5,224 nucleotides of DNA from Candidatus Sulfopaludibacter sp. SbA3 (GTDB taxonomy: Bacteria; Acidobacteriota; Terriglobia; 2-12-FULL-54-10), in the NCBI GenBank assembly GCA_945865705.1, contig CAMBEY010000216.1:1-5224 (forward strand), given 5' to 3'. Each line of letters opens with the position of its first letter. Positions within the stretch are counted from its first letter, which is position 1. Below are positions 1-5,042 of this stretch, in pieces. The notes under the pieces are model-generated. The model searched no databases and was not told where the DNA came from. It saw only the letters and a program-made list of their open reading frames with translations. The position numbers and the translations under genes were made by a program.

Positions 1-57
1 AATGCCCCGGACGCAACATTGGGGGCTTGCGGTAAAGTCGTGCTCGAGTATGGCTAA
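1..57 (+). CDS. possible C-terminal tail of an upstream gene (partial, unrecognised)
   Basis: Frame 1 is open from the left edge to a TAA at 55-57 and encodes 18 residues ending in GKVVLEYG. I do not recognise the protein. Eighteen open codons in GC-rich DNA are weak evidence, and the stretch could equally be noncoding spacer. The reading is attractive only because the stop falls just before repeat arm A, and the other repeat elements in this window also lie shortly after stop codons. A second open frame begins at position 2 but runs straight into the repeat, so it is less likely to be real. Confidence 0.2.
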   Translation, partial: NAPDATLGACGKVVLEYG

Positions 58-74
58 AACATCGGCGACCGATA

Positions 75-123
75 CATGGTTTTTCCATCGGCCCGCTTGC
101 TAACGCGCGCGGCACTGTCACGC
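75..123 (-). repeat. dispersed palindromic repeat, arm A (minus orientation)
   Basis: The 33-nt core occupies 91-123. Read on the minus strand it starts GCGTGACAGTGCC and ends AGCAAGCGGGC, followed by a CGATGGAA-type extension towards position 75. It differs from the shared core only at core position 22 (T). It lies 28 nt upstream of the transporter start codon. Compared with the composite elements further on, A looks like the right-hand arm of such an element, whose left arm would lie before the window starts. That last point cannot be checked here. Confidence 0.85.
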
Positions 124-151
124 GGCGCGGACTCGGAACTTGGGGACCACC

Positions 152-1552
152 ATGTTGCAGAAAATCGCCGCGCGCGCTCTTGCCGTTTCGCAACACTACA
201 TGCCCGCGCCCTACCTGCTCTCGCTGCTGCTGACATTTGTGTCGGCGGCGCTGGCCTATGCCATCACGCATACGGCGGTCGAGAAGATTCTCTCGTCATG
301 GTACGGCGGCATTTGGGAGATTCTGGCCTTCACCACGCAGATGGCGCTGATCCTGCTGTGCGGCCACGCGCTCGTCGATGCGCCTCTGGTGCGCCGCGCG
401 CTCGACCGCATCAGCGCGATTCCGCGCACGGCGGCTCACGCCGGGATGCTGGTGTTTCTGGTCGGCTGGTCCACCGCGCTGTTCAACTGGGGATTCTCGC
501 TGGTCGTCTCCGGCGTGCTGGTGCGCGAGATTCCGCGCCGCATGCCCGGTGTTTCTAAAGGCTATCTCGCCGCGGCGGGCTACACCGGATGGGCGGTGTG
601 GGCCTCGGGAATCTCCAGCTCCATCGCGCTGGTTACGGCCACGCCCGGCTCGCCCATGAATATCATCGAGCGCATGGCCGGGGAGACCATTCCGCTGTCG
701 GGCACGCTGCTGCCGCTCTATAACGTGGTCCCCGTGCTGGGCATGGCCATCCTGATGCCGCTGCTGTTCGCCAGAATTCATCCGGCGGAAGCGGCTTCCG
801 AAACTGTGCCGGGCGTGACAGTGCCGCGCGCGTCAGCAAGCGGGCCGATGGAACACCATACTCCGGTCGGGGCTCCGGACGCGCCCCCGTCCGCACCAGT
901 TGGTAACGCTTCCAGTCACCAAGGTCAGAAGACCGTTGCCGAGCGCATTGAGCAGAGCCGCCTGGTAACGATCGTGCTCGTCGGCATGGCCGGGCTATTT
1001 GTTTTTCAGCGCATCGCCGCAGGCACGTTCAATCTGGACCTGAACATGATGATCTTCCTGCTGCTCGCGCTCGGCTGGGCGCTGCACGGCACGCCCATCC
1101 GCTACATGCAGGCGTTCCACGGCGGCGCCAAGGCGGCGGGACCGATTCTGCTCGCGTATCCTCTTTACGGCGGCATCCTCGGGCTGATCCGCGACACCGG
1201 CCTCGCCGACTGGTTCGCGTTGCAGTTCGTGGCATTTTCAACCAGTCATACCCTGCCCTTCTGGTCGTACGTCAGCTCCAACGTCATCACGCTCTTCGTG
1301 CCCTCCGGCGGCGGACACTGGGCCGTGCAGGGCCCGGTGATGGTGAAGGCCGCGATGGAGTTGAACGCCGATCTTGCCAAGACCGCCATGGCCGTGGCCT
1401 TCGGCGAGCAGACCGGCAACCTCTTTCAGCCCTTCTGGGCGCTGCCCATCGTCAGCATCGGCGGCGTCAGCGTGCGCGAAATGATGGGCTACTGCATGAT
1501 GGCCTTCTTCATCGCCTTCCCCCTGTTTGGCATCGCGTTGCTGGTATTCTAG
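152..1552 (+). CDS. atoE: short-chain fatty acid transporter, AtoE family (SCFA_trans)
   Basis: Predicted inner-membrane carrier of 466 residues for short-chain fatty acids such as acetoacetate or butyrate. It has about ten hydrophobic segments, roughly at 20-38, 55-75, 97-121, 136-161, 183-206, 271-289, 297-311, 326-345, 354-381 and 444-465. Family-like stretches include FNWGFSLVVSG (111-121), ATPGSPMN (163-170), PSGGGHWAVQGPV (384-396) and FGEQTGNLFQPFWALP (417-432). The ATG at 152 is preferred: GGGGA at 142-146 precedes it by 5 nt. An in-frame TTG at 140 would add four residues. E. coli AtoE is about 440 residues; the extra length lies in the hydrophilic loop at about 209-270, where residues 221-239 are encoded by a copy of the dispersed repeat found between genes. 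The frame stays open through it, so the gene appears intact. No ato-pathway enzymes are visible nearby, so the substrate is inferred from the family alone. Confidence 0.9.
   Translation: MLQKIAARALAVSQHYMPAPYLLSLLLTFVSAALAYAITHTAVEKILSSWYGGIWEILAFTTQMALILLCGHALVDAPLVRRALDRISAIPRTAAHAGMLVFLVGWSTALFNWGFSLVVSGVLVREIPRRMPGVSKGYLAAAGYTGWAVWASGISSSIALVTATPGSPMNIIERMAGETIPLSGTLLPLYNVVPVLGMAILMPLLFARIHPAEAASETVPGVTVPRASASGPMEHHTPVGAPDAPPSAPVGNASSHQGQKTVAERIEQSRLVTIVLVGMAGLFVFQRIAAGTFNLDLNMMIFLLLALGWALHGTPIRYMQAFHGGAKAAGPILLAYPLYGGILGLIRDTGLADWFALQFVAFSTSHTLPFWSYVSSNVITLFVPSGGGHWAVQGPVMVKAAMELNADLAKTAMAVAFGEQTGNLFQPFWALPIVSIGGVSVREMMGYCMMAFFIAFPLFGIALLVF
813..870 (+). repeat. dispersed palindromic repeat, arm B, embedded in the transporter gene
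   Basis: The core is at 813-845 and differs from the shared core at one base (C at core position 22). Similarity continues beyond the core: CGATGGAACACCAT, then a CTCCGG block, closely matches the reverse complement of arm F (4841-4907) and of arm D. It is a single arm; no inverted partner is seen within the next 200 bases. It lies wholly inside the coding sequence and is translated as GVTVPRASASGPMEHHTPV in a loop between membrane segments. Confidence 0.9.
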
Positions 1553-1563
1553 CGTGGCGTGGC

Positions 1564-1730
1564 GCGTGACAGTGCCGCGCGCGTGAGCAAGCGGGCATAT
1601 GGAATAACCACGTCCCGGTCGCGCCGTCTTTCCCAACTCCGCCCACAACTCCACCGTGAACCGCAAAAGTCAGCGTCCGGAGCGTTGTGTTCCATCGGCC
1701 CGCTCGCTCACGCGCGGGGCACTGTCACGC
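1564..1730. repeat. composite inverted-repeat element, arms C and D (167 bp, REPIN/MITE-like)
   Basis: Arm C (core 1564-1596, plus orientation) and arm D (core 1698-1730, minus orientation) form terminal inverted repeats matching at 31 of 33 positions, with about 100 bases between the cores. Differences are at core positions 14 and 26, both in D. D is preceded by GTCCGGAGC and TGTTCCATCGG (from 1675), nearly the same as in arm F. The element starts 11 nt after the transporter stop codon and ends shortly before the ftsY promoter region. No transposase and no clear target-site duplication is visible. It is too short to carry its own mobility gene, so if mobile it must have been moved in trans. 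Confidence 0.85.
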
Positions 1731-1753
1731 GGCCCGCGCCGACCGTGGGCGTG

Positions 1754-1762
1754 TGATATATT
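1754..1762 (+). promoter_or_regulatory. candidate extended -10 promoter for ftsY
   Basis: TG at 1754-1755, one base, then TATATT at 1757-1762 matches an extended -10 element (TGnTATAAT) with one mismatch. Transcription would begin near 1769, leaving a leader of about 20 nt before the TTG start and only just including the Shine-Dalgarno site. No convincing -35 box is seen, which is tolerable for extended -10 promoters. The region is AT-richer than the flanking repeat. This is a motif match only. Confidence 0.35.
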
Positions 1763-1770
1763 CGGGTATT

Positions 1771-1777
1771 AGAGGAG
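1771..1777 (+). promoter_or_regulatory. ftsY: Shine-Dalgarno site that supports the TTG start of ftsY
   Basis: AGAGGAG is the clearest ribosome binding site in the window. It sits 10 nt before the TTG at 1788. No ATG or GTG start is available near it in the ftsY frame, so this site is the main reason to accept a TTG start. Confidence 0.6.
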
Positions 1778-1787
1778 CGCTCCGCCA

Positions 1788-2771
1788 TTGTTTAAATCGC
1801 TGTTTGGATCGAAACCCGCCACGCCAGACGTCACTCCTGAGGCCGCGCCACCAGAAAAATTGGGGCTCTTCGCGCGCTTGAAGCAGGCCGTTAAGTCCAC
1901 CAAGGATTCCTTCGTCGGCAAGATCGAGCAGACGCTGCGCTCGAAACCCGTCTTCGACGACTCGCTGTGGGACGAACTGGAAACCATCCTCATCCAGAGC
2001 GACCTCGGCATCGCCACCACCACCGAAGTGCTCGACGCCGTGCGCGCCGAGGTCAAACGCGGCGAGCTGCCCGATACGGCGGCGGTGCGCGGGTCGTTGC
2101 AGCGGCAGCTTGCAAAACTTTTGGAGAGTTCATCCAACACGCCGCGCGCAGCGACCGCGCCGCCGCAGGTAATCCTGGTCGTCGGCGTGAACGGCACCGG
2201 CAAGACCACCACCATCGGGCGTCTGGCGTGGCAGTTGACGCGCCAAGGTAAGACAGTTTTGCTCTGCGCGGGCGACACCTTTCGCGCCGCGGCCATCGAG
2301 CAGTTGGAAGTGTGGGGCGAGCGCGCGGGCTGCGAAGTGATCAAGCAGAAGCCCGGCGCGGACCCCAGCGCGGTGATCTTCGACGGCCTCACCGCGGCCA
2401 AGTCGCGTGGCTATGATGTGGTCCTCGCCGATACCGCTGGGCGTCTGCACACCAAGACGAACTTGATGACGGAACTCGAGAAAGTAACGCGCACCTGCAA
2501 CAAAGTAATTCCCGGAGCGCCGCACGAAGTTTATCTGGTGATGGACGCGACCACCGGACAGAACGGCCTGCAGCAGGCGCGGCTGTTCACGGAAACTTCG
2601 GGCGTCACCGGCATCGTTCTGACCAAGCTCGACGGCACCGCCAAGGGCGGCGTGGTGATCGCCATCGCGCGTGAGCTGAAGCTGCCGATCCGCTACGTCG
2701 GCATCGGCGAGCAAAAGGATGACCTGATTCCATTCGACTCACAGCAGTTTATTGAGTCACTATTCGCGTAA
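1788..2771 (+). CDS. ftsY: signal recognition particle receptor FtsY
   Basis: SRP-type GTPase of 327 residues that docks ribosome-SRP complexes at the inner membrane for co-translational insertion of membrane proteins. The N-terminal region (1-25) is short and proline/alanine-rich; a basic, amphipathic stretch follows (LFARLKQAVKSTKD, 27-40). The helical N domain covers about 40-120 and the GTPase G domain about 125-327. Visible motifs: P-loop GVNGTGKT (133-140), DTFRAAA (163-169), DTAGR (215-219), the SRP-GTPase segment DATTGQNG (253-260), TKLDGTAKGG (279-288) and the closing GIGE (305-308), then DDLIPFD. These distinguish an SRP GTPase; the lack of a C-terminal M domain excludes Ffh. It starts at TTG and is preceded by its own candidate promoter. 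ribD begins 120 bp downstream on the same strand, so read-through is possible. Confidence 0.97.
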   Translation: MFKSLFGSKPATPDVTPEAAPPEKLGLFARLKQAVKSTKDSFVGKIEQTLRSKPVFDDSLWDELETILIQSDLGIATTTEVLDAVRAEVKRGELPDTAAVRGSLQRQLAKLLESSSNTPRAATAPPQVILVVGVNGTGKTTTIGRLAWQLTRQGKTVLLCAGDTFRAAAIEQLEVWGERAGCEVIKQKPGADPSAVIFDGLTAAKSRGYDVVLADTAGRLHTKTNLMTELEKVTRTCNKVIPGAPHEVYLVMDATTGQNGLQQARLFTETSGVTGIVLTKLDGTAKGGVVIAIARELKLPIRYVGIGEQKDDLIPFDSQQFIESLFA

Positions 2772-2790
2772 TAGTTACTTTATTTTGGTA

Positions 2791-2876
2791 TGTCATTCTG
2801 AGCGCAGCGAAGAATCTGCTTTCGCCTTTCGCTCGGGCCTCGGAAAAGCAGATTCTTCGCTGCGCTCAGAATGACA
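2791..2876. repeat. perfect 32-bp inverted repeat with 22-nt loop, upstream of ribD
   Basis: The left arm (2791-2822) begins TGTCATTCTGAGCGCAGCG. The right arm (2845-2876) is its exact reverse complement over all 32 bases. The loop is 2823-2844. Translated on the minus strand the arms give VILSAAKNL and RCAQND, peptides I remember as common spurious ORFs across many bacterial genomes; this points to a widespread dispersed repeat unrelated to the A-F family. As RNA it would form a very stable hairpin between ftsY and ribD. No T-tract follows either arm, so it is not a standard intrinsic terminator, though it may still hinder read-through or protect a 3' end. Confidence 0.9.
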
Positions 2877-2891
2877 GCCTTGCGGGATGCG

Positions 2892-4052
2892 ATGGATAAC
2901 CCTTCGGTCATGATTAACTCCACACAAACTCTCGCGGTCGACCACGCATGGATGCGGCGCGCGCTGGAACTGGCCGCGCGCGGCACCGCACGCACTTCGC
3001 CGAATCCGCTGGTGGGCGCGCTGGTGGTGAAGGACGGCAAGTCAATTGGCGAGGGGTTTCACACCTACGATGGCCGCAAGCACGGCGAAGTGATTGCGCT
3101 GGAGCAAGCGGGAAATGCCGCGCGCGGCGCGACGCTCTATCTGAACCTGGAGCCGTGCTGCCACACCGGGCGCACCGGACCATGCACTGAGTCAGTGATA
3201 CGCGCCGGAGTCACTCGCGTGGTAGCGGCGATGAGTGACCCCAATCCACAAGTGAGTGGAAAAGGATTTGAGTTACTTAAGGCTGCGGGCATCGAAGTGA
3301 GTGTTGGTGAGTGCGCAGAAGAAGCGCGAAGAATGAATGAGCCGTTCGCGCGATTCATCACCTCCGGCGTGCCGCTGGTTACTCTTAAGGCAGCGATGAC
3401 GCTGGACGGCAAGATCGCCGCGCCGGATGACAATTCCGGTTGGATTACTTCGGAGGCGGCGCGCGCGCATGTCCAGCAGTTGCGGCACGCGCAGGACGCC
3501 ATCTGGACCGGCATCGGCACGGTGCTGGCCGATGATCCGATGCTGACCGACCGTAGCGGCGATCCTCGGCGGCGTCCGCTGCTGCGCGTAGTAATGGACT
3601 CGCATCTGCGCATCCCGCTCACTGCGAAGATGCTGAGCGAAGTGCATGGCGACCTAATGATAATGTGCGCGGCGTCGGCTGATCCGGCGAAGCGGCGCGC
3701 GCTGGAGCAACGCGGCGTGGAAGTAATCGTCGCCCCTTCGGCTGGTGGCGACAATGCGCGGCCTGGCCTGCACGCCGTGCTGGAAGAGCTGGCCAGGCGA
3801 CAGATGACCTCTGTGATGATCGAGGCCGGCGCGGCGCTGAACGGCGCGGCGCTGGAGGCGGGCATCGTGGACAAGATATTCTTTTACTACGCGCCGAAGC
3901 TGCTCGGCGGCGATGACGCGCTGCCCGCGGTGGGCGGCCGCGGCATCCGCGCCATGCGGGATGCGCTTGCGGTGAAGAATGTCAGGCATCAACAATTTGG
4001 CGACGACTTTGCGATCGAGGGATACTTGAAAGATGTTTACGGGAATCATTGA
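2892..4052 (+). CDS. ribD: bifunctional riboflavin biosynthesis deaminase/reductase RibD
   Basis: Cytosolic enzyme of 386 residues catalysing deamination then NADPH-dependent ribose reduction of the pyrimidine intermediate made from GTP. The deaminase domain (about 17-150) contains TSPNPLVGA (35-43), the zinc/catalytic HGE (64-66) and LEPCCHTGRTGPC (86-98); zinc ligands are inferred as H64, C89 and C98, with E66 the proton shuttle. The reductase domain (about 158-386) shows LKAAMTLDGKIA (165-176), SGWITS (182-187), WTGIGTVLADDPMLT (205-219), IEAGAALNGAAL (310-321) and APKLLGG (334-340). Common forms of two motifs are HAE and RTPPC, so HGE and RTGPC are small variants. The start is uncertain: ATG 2892 has GCGGGA 4 nt upstream; ATG 2871 lies inside the inverted repeat and is unlikely; ATG 2910 also keeps the whole domain but lacks a ribosome site. 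The 3' end overlaps ribE by 20 bp. Confidence 0.95.
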   Translation: MDNPSVMINSTQTLAVDHAWMRRALELAARGTARTSPNPLVGALVVKDGKSIGEGFHTYDGRKHGEVIALEQAGNAARGATLYLNLEPCCHTGRTGPCTESVIRAGVTRVVAAMSDPNPQVSGKGFELLKAAGIEVSVGECAEEARRMNEPFARFITSGVPLVTLKAAMTLDGKIAAPDDNSGWITSEAARAHVQQLRHAQDAIWTGIGTVLADDPMLTDRSGDPRRRPLLRVVMDSHLRIPLTAKMLSEVHGDLMIMCAASADPAKRRALEQRGVEVIVAPSAGGDNARPGLHAVLEELARRQMTSVMIEAGAALNGAALEAGIVDKIFFYYAPKLLGGDDALPAVGGRGIRAMRDALAVKNVRHQQFGDDFAIEGYLKDVYGNH

Positions 4053-4725
4053 AGAGCTGGGCACGGTGGTTTCGTTTTCTCGAGGGTCCGGCAAGGATGG
4101 CGGCGCGCGTTTGGTATTGCGTGCGGCGAAGGCGCTCGCGCCCGACGACCGGCTGAAGCTCGGCGAGAGCATCGCGGTGAATGGCTGTTGCCTGACCGCG
4201 CTCGACATTACCGCTGAGACTTTCGCGGCGGACCTGTCGCCGGAGACCATCGAGCGCACCAGCCTGCGCGCGCTGGTGCCGGGGAGCCGCGTGAATCTCG
4301 AGCGGGCCATGACGCCGAGCACGCGCTTCGGCGGACACATTGTGCAGGGCCACGTGGACGGCGTCGGCAAGCTGGCGGAGCTCGATGCGCTGCCCGACGG
4401 CAACTGGTGGATGGCGGTTGATATCCCCGCTGAACTGGCGCACTACGTCGTCTTGAAAGGATCCATCTCTTTGAACGGCGTCAGCCTGACGGTGGCCAAG
4501 CTCGCCGGCCTCGATGGCAATCGCGTGGGCGTGGCCATCATCCCGCACACCTACGAGAACACCATGCTGCATACCATGAAGCCGGGCGATCCGGTGAACG
4601 TGGAGTGCGACGTGCTGGCCAAGCACGTCGAGCGGCTACTGGAAGCCCAGCAGGCCACTTTCAAACGCAAGCCACGCAAGGCATCGTCGCTGACAGTGGA
4701 GCAGTTGCGCGAGCAGGGGTTCTAG
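4033..4725 (+). CDS. ribE: riboflavin synthase, alpha subunit
   Basis: Protein of 230 residues (also called RibC in some species) that dismutates two 6,7-dimethyl-8-ribityllumazine molecules into riboflavin and the pyrimidine product of RibD. Two lumazine-binding barrels are visible. The first (about 1-98) starts with MFTGIIEELG and contains GESIAVNGCCLTA (44-56). The second (about 100-197) contains GGHIVQGHVDG (100-110), KGSISLNGVSLTV (142-154), IPHTYENT (170-177) and VNVECDVLAKHVERL (188-202). The C-terminus after about 203 is a basic, family-variable tail. The start ATG lies inside the last codons of ribD, with GAGGGA at 4017-4022, which points to translational coupling. The lumazine synthase (ribH) and ribBA genes that often follow are absent here; a repeat element and a different gene come next. 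Confidence 0.96.
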   Translation: MFTGIIEELGTVVSFSRGSGKDGGARLVLRAAKALAPDDRLKLGESIAVNGCCLTALDITAETFAADLSPETIERTSLRALVPGSRVNLERAMTPSTRFGGHIVQGHVDGVGKLAELDALPDGNWWMAVDIPAELAHYVVLKGSISLNGVSLTVAKLAGLDGNRVGVAIIPHTYENTMLHTMKPGDPVNVECDVLAKHVERLLEAQQATFKRKPRKASSLTVEQLREQGF

Positions 4726-4740
4726 CGGGATTTGAGCCGA

Positions 4741-4907
4741 GCGTGACAGTGCCGCGCGCGTGAGCAAGCGGGCCAATGGGAAAACCCGCCCCCCACAGCT
4801 ATTACCCCAGCCCAGCGCATTGTGAACCCGAGCCGACGCCGTCCGGAGCATGGTGTTCCATCGACCCGCTTGCTTACGCGCGCGGCACTGTCGCGGCACT
4901 GTCACGC
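4741..4907. repeat. composite inverted-repeat element, arms E and F (167 bp, REPIN/MITE-like)
   Basis: Arm E (core 4741-4773, plus orientation) is identical over 33 bases to arm C. Arm F (4841-4907, minus orientation; core with an internal insertion 4864-4907) matches E at 31 of 33 positions once an 11-bp duplication is removed. GTCCGGAGC and TGTTCCATCG before the F core repeat the same features seen in arm D, so this and the element at 1564-1730 are two copies of one composite unit. It begins 15 nt after the ribE stop. The spacers share patches (GTGAACC, GTCCGGAGC) but are otherwise diverged, so the arms are much better conserved than the middle. This element fills over half of the 317-base gap between ribE and the next gene. 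Confidence 0.85.
4882..4903. repeat. 11-bp tandem duplication inside repeat arm F
   Basis: GCGGCACTGTC occurs twice head to tail (4882-4892 and 4893-4903). The five other arms have one copy, so this is a local duplication in F, probably from replication slippage. It lies in the outer part of the arm, outside the predicted hairpin loop. Confidence 0.9.
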
Positions 4908-4940
4908 GCAAAGTTCGCTGGAACGGGAGCGGCGCGGTTG

Positions 4941-4949
4941 TGGTCTAAT
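4941..4949 (+). promoter_or_regulatory. candidate extended -10 promoter for the CBM9-like gene
   Basis: TG at 4941-4942, one base, then TCTAAT at 4944-4949 fits an extended -10 element with one mismatch. Transcription would begin near 4956, giving a leader of about 87 nt to the ATG at 5043. The -35 region is not convincing. The layout (repeat element, then AT-richer promoter-like patch, then gene) resembles that before ftsY. Confidence 0.35.
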
Positions 4950-5042
4950 GTAAGGCATTCGACGCTGGGCGTGTGCCGGGTTGGCCAGCAATCATAAGGA
5001 ATGAATCGCTGCAAGATTATCCGGGGGGAACTCGTTTTGATC

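Noticed and set aside
20..60. Promoter for the transporter gene (TTGCGG at 27-32, TATGGC at 49-54)
   Set aside because: Both boxes match poorly, and the stretch may instead be the end of an upstream gene.
1238..1666. Minus-strand open frame of about 140 codons over the 3' end of the transporter gene
   Set aside because: It is antisense to a well-supported membrane protein, is rich in H/G/R/A as expected of a GC-rich shadow frame, and its first part is repeat-derived.
1687..1881. Small plus-strand ORF before ftsY and across its start
   Set aside because: Its first half is repeat arm D read through and its second half is ftsY out of frame.
2791..2876. Intrinsic terminator for ftsY
   Set aside because: The stem is strong but no T-run follows it in either direction, and it matches a dispersed repeat; a terminator role is possible but not shown.
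2772..2891. FMN riboswitch upstream of ribD
   Set aside because: None of the conserved riboswitch blocks is present; the spacer is filled by the 32-bp inverted repeat.
3137..4626. Several long minus-strand open frames opposite ribD and ribE (up to about 249 codons)
   Set aside because: They mirror strongly conserved riboflavin genes, have no recognisable domains, and overlap each other in different frames; long shadow frames are expected at this GC content.
75..4907. CRISPR array or insertion sequence ends
   Set aside because: The repeats are few, in both orientations and irregularly spaced with genes between them, and no cas or transposase gene is present in the window.
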